Positions 37,695 through 46,617 of a stretch of DNA of 47,255 nt are shown one piece after another; positions within the stretch are counted from its first letter, which is position 1, and each line of letters begins with the position of its first letter. The notes under the pieces are model-generated. The model worked only from the letters and a program-made list of their open reading frames with translations. It did no database searches and was not told the origin of the DNA. Location of the stretch: the NCBI GenBank assembly GCA_028696185.1, contig JAQVHL010000017.1, positions 1-47,255 on the forward strand, in the 5' to 3' direction. The position numbers and the translations under genes are program-made. The DNA is from Halothiobacillaceae bacterium (GTDB lineage: Bacteria > Pseudomonadota > Gammaproteobacteria > Halothiobacillales > Halothiobacillaceae).

Positions 37695-39965
37695 ATGACC
37701 ACCAACACTGCCGAACAAACCCAGGCCTGTCGCGCCCGTCTGGAAACCCGTTTCGAACAGGTCGAGGCGGTGTTCGAGGACTGCCTGACCGAGGCTCTGG
37801 CCACGCTCAGCCCGGCGGGCATTGACGCCTGGCTGGATGCCGCGCGTCTGCTCGGCAAGCTCGGGCGCGGCGCGGAGCCGATGCTCGCCCTGCTGGAAGA
37901 ATGGCCCTCCGTGGCGCGGGCCGTGGGCGAAGACGAACTGCCCGCTGTCATGGCCCTAGTGCACAGGCTGCAACGCTCGCCCAATGGCCGCGCCATCGCC
38001 CCCTTCCTGCAAACCCTCGCCCCGGTGGCCCGCCGCCTGCATTCGCCGGAACAGCTCGAACACTACCTCGACATCGTGCGCGACCTCGCGGAGCGCACCA
38101 CCGGCTCCATCCACGGCCACCACACCACCTTCCCCAGCCCCGGCCTGCCGGACTTCCTGGACAAGGCCCCCGTCCTGCTGCAACTGCTCAGTGTCGGTGG
38201 CCTGCGCAACTGGACGGACTACGGGGTACGCAACTACCACAACCACCCGGAGCGCCAGAAGGAATACTTCAGCCTGCAATCCGCCGACAGCCGCGCGGTG
38301 ATGCAGCGCGAGCGCCACGGCACCCTGCTGGCGGATGTGGAGCGCAAGCTCGACCTCTACCTGCGCGGCCTGTGGCAGGACAGCGATCCGCTCGTGCCCT
38401 ACTCCACGGCCTTCCACGAACTCCGCAAACCGATGCCGTACTTCGACAAGCTCGGCATTCGCCTGCCGGACGTGCAGGACGACCTGATCCACGCCGACGC
38501 AAGCGTGATCAGCGGTCTGGACCGCTACCGCGCCATGCTGGCCCACATGGTCGGTCATCGCCGCTGGAGCACGCCGCAGATCGCCGACAACTGGAGCCCG
38601 TTCCAGCGCATGGCGGTCGAGTTCCTCGAAGACTGCCGCATCGACACCCTGCTCGTGCGCGAATACCCCGGCCTGCGCCGCCTGTTCCTCGCCCTGCACC
38701 CCAAGCCTGTCGAGGACGCCTGCAATGAAGAAACCACCGCCTGCCTGCGCCACCGTCTGGCCCTGCTCTCGCGCGCCCTGCTCGACCCCAAGCATGGCTA
38801 CCGAAATGCCGTGCTGAACGAATTCGTCCAACGCTTCCACACCCTGATGCAGGACGGCGAGGCCAGCACAAACGACATGGCACGCCTCGCCATCGACTAC
38901 GTCGCCCGCACCCGCCGCCAGAGCGACCAGCTCCCCAACATCCATTTCGACAACACCGAGGTGGACTACCGCGACGACAACCGCCACCTGTGGCGCTTCA
39001 TCGAGGAGGGCGACGAAGAAGAGGCGTTCGACGAAAAGCGCAAGCTGGAGCCTAACGAGGAGCTCAAGGGCCTGCCGCCGCGCCACTACCCGGAATGGGA
39101 CCATCACAGCCAGAGCTACCGCCCCGACTGGGTCAGCCTGTACGAAGCCCTGCACCCGCAAGGACAGGCGACCCTCATCGACGCTCTGCTGAACAAGCAC
39201 GCCGGCACCGCCAAGCGGCTCAAACGCATTCTCGACCTGCTCAAGCCGCAGGACAAAGTCCGCATCCGCTTCCAGGAAGAAGGCAGCGAACTCGATCTGG
39301 ACGTCGCCATCCGCTCGCTCATCGACTTCAAGGGCGGCGCCCAGCCCGACCCGCGCATCAACATGAGCCACCGCACCGCCGGGCGCGACATTGCCGTCAC
39401 CCTGCTGCTGGACCTCTCGGAATCGCTGAACGAAAAGGTCAAGGGATCGGAGCAGACCATCCTCGAACTGTCACAGGAGGCCGTATCCCTGCTCGCCTGG
39501 GCCATCGAGCATTTGGGCGACCCGCTCGCCATCGCCGGTTTCCACTCCAACACCCGCCACGACGTGCGCTACCAGCACATCAAGGGCTTCTCGGAACCTT
39601 GGAACGACGAGGTGAAGGGGCGCCTGGCGGCGATGGAAGCGGGCTTCTCGACCCGCATGGGCGCCGCCATGCGCCACGCCGGGCATTACCTCGGCAAGCG
39701 CCGCACCGACAAGAAGCTGCTGCTGATCCTCACCGACGGCCAGCCCGCCGACATCGACGTCACCGACGAGCGCGCCCTGATCGAAGACGCCCGCCAGGCC
39801 GTCAACGAGCTCGACCGCGAGGGCATCTTCACCTACTGCATCAGCCTCGATCCGAAAGCGGACGAGTACGTCTCCGACATTTTCGGTCGCCAGTACACCG
39901 TCATCGACCACATCGAACGCCTGCCGGAACGGCTGCCGGAGCTGTTCATCGCCTTGACGAAATAG
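37695..39965 (+). CDS. cbbO: CbbO, VWA-domain adaptor of the RuBisCO activase (form II module)
   Basis: A 756-residue protein from the ATG at 37695. The long N-terminal part (about 1-560) has the helical CbbO/NorD region, including LSVGGLRNWTDYGVRNYHN and VMQRERHGTLL. The C-terminal von Willebrand A domain (about 565-756) has the metal site D573-L-S-E-S577 plus the downstream STRMGAAMRHAG and LTDGQPADID motifs. In characterised CbbQO systems this protein docks the CbbQ hexamer on RuBisCO through the VWA site. It has a His-rich insert near residue 135 (GSIHGHHTTF) absent from the second copy. It is convergent with cbbR2. Confidence 0.93.
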   Translation: MTTNTAEQTQACRARLETRFEQVEAVFEDCLTEALATLSPAGIDAWLDAARLLGKLGRGAEPMLALLEEWPSVARAVGEDELPAVMALVHRLQRSPNGRAIAPFLQTLAPVARRLHSPEQLEHYLDIVRDLAERTTGSIHGHHTTFPSPGLPDFLDKAPVLLQLLSVGGLRNWTDYGVRNYHNHPERQKEYFSLQSADSRAVMQRERHGTLLADVERKLDLYLRGLWQDSDPLVPYSTAFHELRKPMPYFDKLGIRLPDVQDDLIHADASVISGLDRYRAMLAHMVGHRRWSTPQIADNWSPFQRMAVEFLEDCRIDTLLVREYPGLRRLFLALHPKPVEDACNEETTACLRHRLALLSRALLDPKHGYRNAVLNEFVQRFHTLMQDGEASTNDMARLAIDYVARTRRQSDQLPNIHFDNTEVDYRDDNRHLWRFIEEGDEEEAFDEKRKLEPNEELKGLPPRHYPEWDHHSQSYRPDWVSLYEALHPQGQATLIDALLNKHAGTAKRLKRILDLLKPQDKVRIRFQEEGSELDLDVAIRSLIDFKGGAQPDPRINMSHRTAGRDIAVTLLLDLSESLNEKVKGSEQTILELSQEAVSLLAWAIEHLGDPLAIAGFHSNTRHDVRYQHIKGFSEPWNDEVKGRLAAMEAGFSTRMGAAMRHAGHYLGKRRTDKKLLLILTDGQPADIDVTDERALIEDARQAVNELDREGIFTYCISLDPKADEYVSDIFGRQYTVIDHIERLPERLPELFIALTK

Positions 39966-40029
39966 CTCCCCTCTCCAAGCCCACCCTCCCCCCGGGAAAC
40001 GGCAAGCCTGCGATCACATCCAGGACAAA

Positions 40030-40983
40030 CTACCCGCCCGACGGGCGGCGGCGCACCGGGCGTGTGGAGGATTCCAGCACGGCGGGGGCGAGCTTCGGCC
40101 CCTCTTCCAGCACATAACTGCGGAAAGCCTGCGCCACCGGCGAGAGGCGCTTGCCCTTGCGATGCACCAGATACCAGTGGCGCATGATGGGGAAACCTTC
40201 CACGTCCAGCACCACCAGTCGCCCGGTTTCCAGCTCCATCTCCAGGGTATGCACCGACGCGATTCCCAGCCCCAGCCCGGCAATCACTGCCTGCTTGATC
40301 GCTTCGTTGCTGCCCAGCTCGATCACCGTCGAAAAATGCACATGGTTGGCATCGAAGAAACGCTCGATTGCACTGCGTGTGCCTGAACCCTGCTCACGCA
40401 CCACGAAGCTTTCCTTCGCCACTTGCGCCAAGGGAATGCTCGTCAGTCCCGCCAGCGGATGCCCCGAGGGCGCCAACACGACCAGCGGATTGTCCATGAA
40501 CGGCTCGGCATCCAGCTCCATGTCCGCCGGCGGGCGCCCCATGATGACCAGATCGCGCTCGTTGCGCTCAAGCTGCCCGAGCAGGGTCTCACGATTGGTC
40601 ACGTCGAGGCTGATCTGGATTTGCGGATGCATGCGGGCAAATTCCGCCAGCAAGCGGGTGGAAAAATAGCTCGCTGTGGTCGCCACCGAAACGGACAAGG
40701 CGCCACGCTCCATCCCCTTGATCGCACCGAAAACATCATCCATTTCGGCAAACAGCGCCGAAATGGTGCGGCTATAGCGGTAAAGCTCGCCCCCGGCTTC
40801 GGTCAGGAAAGTCTTGCGCCCCATCTGCTCGAACAAGGGCAGTCCAATCACCTCTTCCAGCTGCTTGACCTGCATGGATACGGCAGGCTGGGTCAGGTGC
40901 AACTCCTGCGCAGCCTTGGTGTAGTTCAGGTGCCGCGCAACCGTTTCAAAGATCTTGAGCTGGCGAAAAGTGAGGTTTTTCAT
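40030..40983 (-). CDS. cbbR: LysR-type regulator of the form I RuBisCO module (CbbR)
   Basis: A 317-residue LysR-type regulator starting with ATG at 40983. The HTH covers about residues 3-62 ([35 protein letters not shown]), with a C-terminal effector domain. It is clearly paralogous to the copy at 34296, sharing [12 protein letters not shown] and [11 protein letters not shown]-type blocks. It is divergent from cbbL with 209 bases between. The last ~20 residues are basic and Pro/Arg-rich ([11 protein letters not shown]), a tail absent from the first copy. The role as activator of cbbLS is inferred from position. Confidence 0.92.
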   Translation of the reverse strand: MKNLTFRQLKIFETVARHLNYTKAAQELHLTQPAVSMQVKQLEEVIGLPLFEQMGRKTFLTEAGGELYRYSRTISALFAEMDDVFGAIKGMERGALSVSVATTASYFSTRLLAEFARMHPQIQISLDVTNRETLLGQLERNERDLVIMGRPPADMELDAEPFMDNPLVVLAPSGHPLAGLTSIPLAQVAKESFVVREQGSGTRSAIERFFDANHVHFSTVIELGSNEAIKQAVIAGLGLGIASVHTLEMELETGRLVVLDVEGFPIMRHWYLVHRKGKRLSPVAQAFRSYVLEEGPKLAPAVLESSTRPVRRRPSGG

Positions 40984-41192
40984 GCCGTTCCCATAAGGTT
41001 TTCATTATGCGAGCAATCAGAATTTCTGAGTTCTCTAATGGGTTATTGTGCCCCATGATAGGTCTCGTTCAAGCACGCGACCCCCACGGTCGACGCGCAG
41101 GGACCAGGGCCGATGGCACAGCCGGCGCCACCTCAAGGCGGCGCGCCCTCGACAAGCTTCCGATGCTTTTCCATCCGACAGGAGGACCGTTC
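40984..41192 (+). promoter_or_regulatory. cbbR2-cbbL divergent regulatory region with LysR-type dyad
   Basis: TCAGAA-T-TTCTGA at 41017-41029 is a perfect palindrome with T-N11-A spacing, the classic LysR-type box. Weaker dyads are CATAA-N8-TTATG (40992-41009) and ATGGG-N9-CCCAT (41038-41056). The heptamer CAATCAG at 41014-41020 also occurs in the cbbM dyad (35202-35208). No sure -10/-35 pair is seen. A GC-rich leader of about 130 bases precedes AGGAGG, which lies 7 bases before the cbbL ATG. Confidence 0.6.
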
Positions 41193-42611
41193 ATGGCGAA
41201 AACATACAAGGCTGGCGTCAAAGAATACCGCGCCACCTACTGGGAACCGAACTACACCCCGAAAGACACCGACCTGCTCGCGTGCTTCAAGGTCACCCCG
41301 CAACCGGGTATCGACCGTGAAGAAGTCGCCGCGGCAGTAGCCGCCGAGTCCTCGACCGGCACCTGGACGACCGTGTGGACCGACCTCTTGACCGATCTGG
41401 ACTACTACAAGGGGCGCGCCTATCGCATCGAGGACGTACCGGGCTCCGACACCGAGTTCTACGCCTTCATCGCCTACCCGATCGACCTGTTCGAGCCGGG
41501 CTCGGTTGTGAACGTGTTCACCTCCCTGGTCGGTAACGTGTTCGGCTTCAAGGCGCTGCGCGCCATCCGCCTGGAAGACATCCGCTTCCCGGTGGCCTAC
41601 CTGACCACCTGTGACGGCCCCCCGCACGGTATCCAGGTCGAGCGCGACATCATGAACAAGTACGGCCGTCCGATGCTCGGCTGCACCATCAAGCCGAAGC
41701 TGGGTCTGTCCGGCAAGAACTACGGTCGCGCCGTATACGAAGCCCTGCGTGGCGGTCTGGACTTCACCAAGGACGACGAAAACGTCAACAGCCAGCCGTT
41801 CATGCACTGGAAGCAGCGTTTCGACTTCTGCCAGGAAGCCATCGAGAAGTCCGAGCGCGAAACCGGCGAGCGCAAGGGACACTACCTGAACGTCACCGCG
41901 CCGACCTCCGACGAGATGTTGCGCCGCGCGGAGTACGCCAAGGAGCTGAACACCCCGATCATCATGATCGACTACATCACCATGGGCTTCGGCGCCACCA
42001 CCGCCCTGTCCAAGTGGTGCAAGCAGAACGGTATCCTGCTGCACGTTCACCGCGCGATGCACGGCGTGATCGACCGCAACCCGCACCACGGCATCCACTT
42101 CCGTGTGCTGTCCAAGATCATGCGCCTGATGGGCGGCGACCACCTGCACTCCGGCACCGTTGTAGGCAAGCTGGAAGGCGACCGCACCGCCACCCTGGGC
42201 TGGATCGACATCATGCGCGAGGAGTACGTCAAAGAAGACCGTTCGCGCGGCATCATGTTCGATCAGGACTTCGCCTACATGGCGGGCATGATCCCTGTGG
42301 CTTCCGGTGGCATCCACGTCTGGCACATGCCGGCGCTGGTTTCCATCTTCGGTGACGACTCCGTGCTGCAGTTCGGCGGTGGCACCCTGGGCCACCCGTG
42401 GGGCAACGCCGCTGGCGCCTGCGCCAACCGCGTCGCCCTGGAAGCCTGCGTCAAGGCACGCAACGAAGGCATCGAGCTGGAGAAAGAAGGCGGCAACGTA
42501 CTGCGTGAAGCGGCCAAGCACTCCCCGGAGCTGGCCATCGCACTCGAAACCTGGAAAGAAATCCGCTTCGAGTTCGATACCGTCGACAAGCTGGACGTAG
42601 CCCACAAGTAA
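41193..42611 (+). CDS. cbbL: Ribulose-1,5-bisphosphate carboxylase/oxygenase large subunit, form IA
   Basis: A 472-residue large subunit of hexadecameric RuBisCO. The start ATG at 41193 has AGGAGG 7 bases upstream, which rules out the longer open frame. Catalytic residues are Lys167 ([11 protein letters not shown]), the carbamylated Lys193 with Asp195 and Glu196 ([12 protein letters not shown]), His286 ([10 protein letters not shown]) and loop-6 Lys326 ([12 protein letters not shown]). [17 protein letters not shown] is a typical form IA N-terminus. The following cbbS-cbbQ-cbbO order, without csoS genes, marks the non-carboxysomal form IAq type. Codon use is strongly biased, as for cbbM. Confidence 0.98.
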   Translation: MAKTYKAGVKEYRATYWEPNYTPKDTDLLACFKVTPQPGIDREEVAAAVAAESSTGTWTTVWTDLLTDLDYYKGRAYRIEDVPGSDTEFYAFIAYPIDLFEPGSVVNVFTSLVGNVFGFKALRAIRLEDIRFPVAYLTTCDGPPHGIQVERDIMNKYGRPMLGCTIKPKLGLSGKNYGRAVYEALRGGLDFTKDDENVNSQPFMHWKQRFDFCQEAIEKSERETGERKGHYLNVTAPTSDEMLRRAEYAKELNTPIIMIDYITMGFGATTALSKWCKQNGILLHVHRAMHGVIDRNPHHGIHFRVLSKIMRLMGGDHLHSGTVVGKLEGDRTATLGWIDIMREEYVKEDRSRGIMFDQDFAYMAGMIPVASGGIHVWHMPALVSIFGDDSVLQFGGGTLGHPWGNAAGACANRVALEACVKARNEGIELEKEGGNVLREAAKHSPELAIALETWKEIRFEFDTVDKLDVAHK

Positions 42612-42666
42612 TGGCCTGGGCGGGGTACTCCCCCGCCTCAATGAACCTGAATCACGAGGTGAACAC

Positions 42667-43023
42667 ATGAGCCAAGTTCAAGATTACAAGAGCCGCCTGT
42701 CCGACCCGGCCAGCCGCAAGTTCGAGACTTTCTCCTACCTGCCGGCCATGACCGATGCGGAAATCCGCAAGCAGGTGGAGTACATCGTCTCCAAGGGCTG
42801 GAACCCGGCCGTCGAGCACACCGAACCCGAGCACGCCATGGCCAACTACTGGTACATGTGGAAGCTGCCGATGTTCGGCGAAACCGACGTCGACACCATC
42901 CTGGCCGAGGCCAAGGCCTGCCATGAAGCCAATCCGGGCAACCATGTCCGCCTGATCGGCTACGATAACTTCAAGCAGTCCCAGGGCGCGTCCATGGTGA
43001 TCTACCGCGGCAACACCAAGTAA
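42667..43023 (+). CDS. cbbS: RuBisCO small subunit, form IA
   Basis: A 118-residue small subunit that caps the CbbL octamer core. Characteristic segments are [20 protein letters not shown] near 17-36, [11 protein letters not shown] near 44, [14 protein letters not shown] at about 61-74 and [15 protein letters not shown] near 92. It follows cbbL by 55 bases with GAGGTGA shortly before its ATG. It is followed by two strong hairpins, the second with a T-run. Confidence 0.97.
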   Translation: MSQVQDYKSRLSDPASRKFETFSYLPAMTDAEIRKQVEYIVSKGWNPAVEHTEPEHAMANYWYMWKLPMFGETDVDTILAEAKACHEANPGNHVRLIGYDNFKQSQGASMVIYRGNTK

Positions 43024-43040
43024 CTGCCGCTTGGTGTGGG

Positions 43041-43072
43041 CCCGCCCCGAGTGCCTTGCCACTCGGGGCGGG
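43041..43072 (+). other. GC-rich 13-bp hairpin after cbbS, likely mRNA-stabilising
   Basis: CCCGCCCCGAGTG pairs perfectly with CACTCGGGGCGGG around a 6-base loop. No T-run follows, so it is not itself an intrinsic terminator. Such a structure at the 3' end would protect cbbLS mRNA from 3' exonucleases. It lies 8 bases before a second hairpin that does have a T-run. Confidence 0.7.
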
Positions 43073-43080
43073 TAGCCGAA

Positions 43081-43114
43081 AGCCCCAGGCAGCCGCTGTC
43101 TGGGGCTTTATTTT
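43081..43114 (+). terminator. Rho-independent terminator between cbbS and cbbQ2
   Basis: AGCCCCAGGCAG pairs with CTGTCTGGGGCT (12 bp, one G-U pair) around a short CCG loop, followed by TTATTTTT. It ends the cbbLS message before cbbQ2, which starts 124 bases later with AGGAGG in front of its ATG. Confidence 0.88.
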
Positions 43115-43237
43115 TAGTATTCCCGGTGCCATGCCGATTGCAGAGGCTCTCTTCAATCGCCATCGCATCGTAGGGGCCGGACGCTCTGTTCCGCCGATGT
43201 GCATGACCATCCGCATCCCTAGCAGGAGGATAAGACC

Positions 43238-44044
43238 ATGACCGATCTGCTCGCCCAATACCGCGTCATCAAAGAGCCGTACTATGAGCCGCAATCCGAC
43301 GAGATCGCGCTCTATGAAGCTGCCTACGAGAACCGCCTGCCGGTCATGCTCAAGGGCCCGACCGGCTGCGGCAAATCCCGCTTCGTCGAGCACATGGCCC
43401 ACCGCCTGGGCAAGCCGCTCATCACCGTGGCCTGCAACGAGGACATGACCGCCGCCGACCTCGTCGGCCGCTGGCTGCTCGACAAGGACGGCACCCGCTG
43501 GCAGGACGGCCCGCTGACCACCGCCGCCCGCCTGGGCGCCATCTGCTACCTGGACGAGATCGTCGAGGCCCGCCAGGACACCACCGTGGTCATCCACCCG
43601 CTGACCGACCACCGCCGCACCCTGCCGCTGGACAAGAAAGGCGAGCTGATCGAGGCGCACCCGGACTTCCAGCTGGTGATCTCCTACAACCCCGGCTACC
43701 AGAACCTGATGAAGGACTTGAAGCAGTCCACCAAGCAGCGTTTCGCCGGTCTGGACTTCGACTACCCGCAGCCCGAGGTGGAGGCCAAGGTCATCGCCCG
43801 TGAAGCGGGCGTGGATGCCGCTACCGCCGAGAAGCTCGTACAGATCGCCCAGCGCGCACGCAATCTCAAGGGACATGGCCTGGACGAGGGCATCTCCACC
43901 CGTCTGTGCGTTTACGCCGGCAAGATGATCGCCAAGGGCGTCGAGCCGCGCACCGCCTGCCGCATGGCGATGGTGAGCCCGATCACCGACGATGCCGACA
44001 TCCGCGACACGCTGGATGCGACCATCCACACTTTCTTCAACTGA
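43238..44044 (+). CDS. cbbQ: CbbQ, AAA+ RuBisCO activase motor (form I module)
   Basis: A 268-residue paralogue of the protein at 36833 and very similar along its whole length. Walker A is GPTGCGKS at 40-47, Walker B ICYLDE near 102-107, and the sensor and finger region [20 protein letters not shown] near 148-167. AGGAGG lies 8 bases before the ATG. Differences between the copies concentrate in the first ~25 residues and in the C-terminal lid, which could set partner specificity (inference). Adjacent cbbL, cbbS and cbbO support the CbbQ rather than NorQ assignment. Confidence 0.94.
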   Translation: MTDLLAQYRVIKEPYYEPQSDEIALYEAAYENRLPVMLKGPTGCGKSRFVEHMAHRLGKPLITVACNEDMTAADLVGRWLLDKDGTRWQDGPLTTAARLGAICYLDEIVEARQDTTVVIHPLTDHRRTLPLDKKGELIEAHPDFQLVISYNPGYQNLMKDLKQSTKQRFAGLDFDYPQPEVEAKVIAREAGVDAATAEKLVQIAQRARNLKGHGLDEGISTRLCVYAGKMIAKGVEPRTACRMAMVSPITDDADIRDTLDATIHTFFN

Positions 44045-44054
44045 AGGGTGGATT

Positions 44055-44116
44055 GACGGGGCGCCCGCCGGCGCCCGTCACACGTCTGATGCACACCGGC
44101 TTTGCTGTAGCCGGTG
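44055..44116 (+). other. Two hairpins between cbbQ2 and cbbO2
   Basis: GACGGGGCGCC/GGCGCCCGTC (44055-44079, one bulged G) and the perfect CACCGGCT-N7-AGCCGGTG (44094-44116) fill most of the 114-base gap. Neither has a T-run, so they are more likely to shape mRNA processing or stability than to end transcription. Confidence 0.55.
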
Positions 44117-44158
44117 ATCGCTGGCGGCCCGCCCGCCATCCGCTAGGGGGAAAAGGCC

Positions 44159-46567
44159 ATGTCCATTGACCTTCAGGAATTCATCGCAGGCCTGCCCTGC
44201 GCACAAAAATCGCACGTCCTGCGCGATGCACTGGAAGGCGGCTACTCGGAAGCGCAGCGCGTCATGTCGCCCAACGGTCTGAAGACCTACCTGGACGGGG
44301 TGACCGCCCTGTGCAACATGGGCAAGGGAGAAGACGTGATTGTCTCCTTCCTCGAAGAAATGCCCGAAGTGGTGCGCGAAATCGGCGAGGAGGCCGTGGG
44401 CGAATCGGTCTACACCGTGCTCAAGCTGTCCTCGCAGACCTCCGGTGCGGTGCTCGCCCTGCTGTTCGCCAGCCTGCCGACCGCCGCCCGCCGCCTGGGC
44501 GACATCGCCGTCTACAAGGGCTATCTGAACCTGATCGAACGCATGGTGGCACTGGCCCCGCGCGGCCTGCGGCCCATGCTCGACCATGTCGATGAACTGC
44601 TCTCCAAACTTACCCTGGGCGGCCTGCGCCGCTGGGTGATGTACGGCGCGGAAACCTACAAGCGCGACTTCAAGGGCCAGATCGCCTACTTCTCGCTGGA
44701 GTCTTCGGATGCGATGAGCGTGATGCAGCGCGAACGACGCGGCATCCTGTTCATCGACGCCCAGCGCAAGTTGCAGATGTACCTGCGCGCCTTCTGGAAC
44801 CGCGAGTTCTACCTGCGTCCGACCGCCGGCGACTATGAATCCAAGGAAGGCTACAAGCCCTACATCGAGAAGGGCGCCATCTTCGTCCCCGATGCCTACG
44901 ACGACTACTCGTCTGACTTTCCTTCCTCGCAAGCGACGAAGGGAAAAGGCGAAGGCGCCGCCGGCATGGAGGTCTACCGCGCCGCCGCGGCACACGCGGC
45001 CTCGCACATCGTCTACACCACCGCAGCCATCCAGGCAGACAATCTCAGCCAGATCCAACGTCTGGTCGTTTCGGTGTTCGAGGACGCGCGCATCGAGGAG
45101 CTAGCCATCCGCGACTTCCCCGGCCTGCGCCAACTCTGGCTGACCCTCCACCCCATGCCAGATGCCGCCCACGCGCCCTCCACCATGGATGAGTTCATCC
45201 ATGACCTGCTCTGCCTCTCACGCGGCCTGCTGGACCCATCCTACGACCCCGGCGTTGAGCGTCGCCGTCAGTGGATCGCCCGCTTCCACGAGGAAATGTC
45301 CAAGCGCCCGGACGACAACCAGCTCGCCTGGGACCTGGGCGTGACCTACTGCGGCCAGGCCATGCAGGCCATCCCGGCGCGCGTCTCGTCCGCCACCATG
45401 GCCGGCCTGCCCGTCGTCTACCGCGACGACAACCGCTTCATCTGGGAATTCGCCGAGCTCGACTGGGAAGGCGACGGCAAGGACTACACCCCGGCCAGTC
45501 AGCGCGCCGCCCGCCGCCATGTCAACGTGATGGAGTTCGTCGATGCCATCGACTCGGAAATGACCGGCCCGATGGAAGACGATGGCGAAATCCTGGTGCT
45601 CTCCACCGAGCTGTTCCCGTATGAAGACAACGGCGTCAGCTACAACCAGATGGAAGGCAAGGAACCCATCCTCGGCCCCTTCCACTACCACGAGTGGGAC
45701 TACCAGGTGCAGGTCCACCGCCCCGACTGGACCACGGTCTACGAGCGCCGCCTGCCGCGCGGCGACAAGGACGAGATCGACCGCATCCTGCGCGAGCACA
45801 AGGGCGTCGCCGCCCGCCTGCGCCACATCATCGACATGCTGCAACCGCGCGGACTCGTGATCGAGCGCAAGCAAGCCGAAGGCGACGACCTGGACCTCGA
45901 CGCCGCCGTGCGTTCGATGGTGGACTACCGCATGGGCATCACCCCGGATGATCGCGTCCACCTGCGCCGCATCCAGAAGGTGCGCGACGTGGCGGTGATG
46001 GTGCTGATGGACCTCTCACAGTCCACCAACGACAGGGTGCGCGGCAGCGAGAAGAGCGTGCTGCAACTGACCAAGGAAGCGACCACCCTGCTTTCCTGGG
46101 CCATCGACGGCATCGGCGACCGCTTCGCCGTGCACGGCTTCGCCTCCGACAGCCGCCACGACGTGCAGTACTACCGCTTCAAGGACTTCTTCGAACCCTG
46201 GGACGACAACGCCCAGTCCCGCCTCGCGGGCATGAGCGGCCAACTCTCCACCCGCATGGGCGCGGCCCTGCGTCACGCGGGCCGTCACCTGGCCAAGCAG
46301 CAGGCGGCGAAGAAGCTGATGCTCGTCATCACCGACGGCGAACCCGCCGACGTGGACGTGGACGACCCGCAACACCTGCGCTTCGACACCAAGAACGCGG
46401 TGGAGGAACTCAAGAGCAATGGCGTGATGACCTACTGCATCACCCTCGATCCGCATGCGGATGCCTATGTATCGCGCATCTTCGGCGACAAGCAATTCAC
46501 CGTGATCGACAACGTCCAGCGCCTGCCGGAAAAGCTGCCGCAACTGTTCGCGTCGCTGACCAAGTAA
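44159..46567 (+). CDS. cbbO: CbbO, VWA-domain adaptor of the RuBisCO activase (form I module)
   Basis: An 802-residue homologue of the protein at 37695, 46 residues longer. AGGGGGA precedes the ATG. The N-terminal ~120 residues differ greatly from the first copy. From LTLGGLRRWVMYGAETYKRD onwards they align well (YFSLESSDAMSVMQRERRG). The VWA metal site is D618-L-S-Q-S622, with LSTRMGAALRHAG and ITDGEPADVDVDD downstream. A segment near residues 245-265 (SSQATKGKGEGAAG) is inserted relative to the first copy. It partners CbbQ2, presumably on form IA RuBisCO. A terminator follows. Confidence 0.93.
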   Translation: MSIDLQEFIAGLPCAQKSHVLRDALEGGYSEAQRVMSPNGLKTYLDGVTALCNMGKGEDVIVSFLEEMPEVVREIGEEAVGESVYTVLKLSSQTSGAVLALLFASLPTAARRLGDIAVYKGYLNLIERMVALAPRGLRPMLDHVDELLSKLTLGGLRRWVMYGAETYKRDFKGQIAYFSLESSDAMSVMQRERRGILFIDAQRKLQMYLRAFWNREFYLRPTAGDYESKEGYKPYIEKGAIFVPDAYDDYSSDFPSSQATKGKGEGAAGMEVYRAAAAHAASHIVYTTAAIQADNLSQIQRLVVSVFEDARIEELAIRDFPGLRQLWLTLHPMPDAAHAPSTMDEFIHDLLCLSRGLLDPSYDPGVERRRQWIARFHEEMSKRPDDNQLAWDLGVTYCGQAMQAIPARVSSATMAGLPVVYRDDNRFIWEFAELDWEGDGKDYTPASQRAARRHVNVMEFVDAIDSEMTGPMEDDGEILVLSTELFPYEDNGVSYNQMEGKEPILGPFHYHEWDYQVQVHRPDWTTVYERRLPRGDKDEIDRILREHKGVAARLRHIIDMLQPRGLVIERKQAEGDDLDLDAAVRSMVDYRMGITPDDRVHLRRIQKVRDVAVMVLMDLSQSTNDRVRGSEKSVLQLTKEATTLLSWAIDGIGDRFAVHGFASDSRHDVQYYRFKDFFEPWDDNAQSRLAGMSGQLSTRMGAALRHAGRHLAKQQAAKKLMLVITDGEPADVDVDDPQHLRFDTKNAVEELKSNGVMTYCITLDPHADAYVSRIFGDKQFTVIDNVQRLPEKLPQLFASLTK

Positions 46568-46590
46568 GGGGCAGAAACCTCGACACAACC

Positions 46591-46617
46591 AAGCCGGCAC
46601 ATGCCGGCTTTCTTGTT
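46591..46617 (+). terminator. Rho-independent terminator after cbbO2
   Basis: AAGCCGGC and GCCGGCTT form a perfect 8-bp stem with a 4-base loop (46591-46610), followed by TCTTGTT. The T-run is imperfect, but the place, 23 bases after the cbbO2 stop, fits the end of the module. Confidence 0.75.

Noticed and set aside
41007-41192. N-terminal extension of cbbL by 62 codons
   Set aside because: It covers the regulatory region and leader; AGGAGG and the conserved [12 protein letters not shown] start point to 41193.
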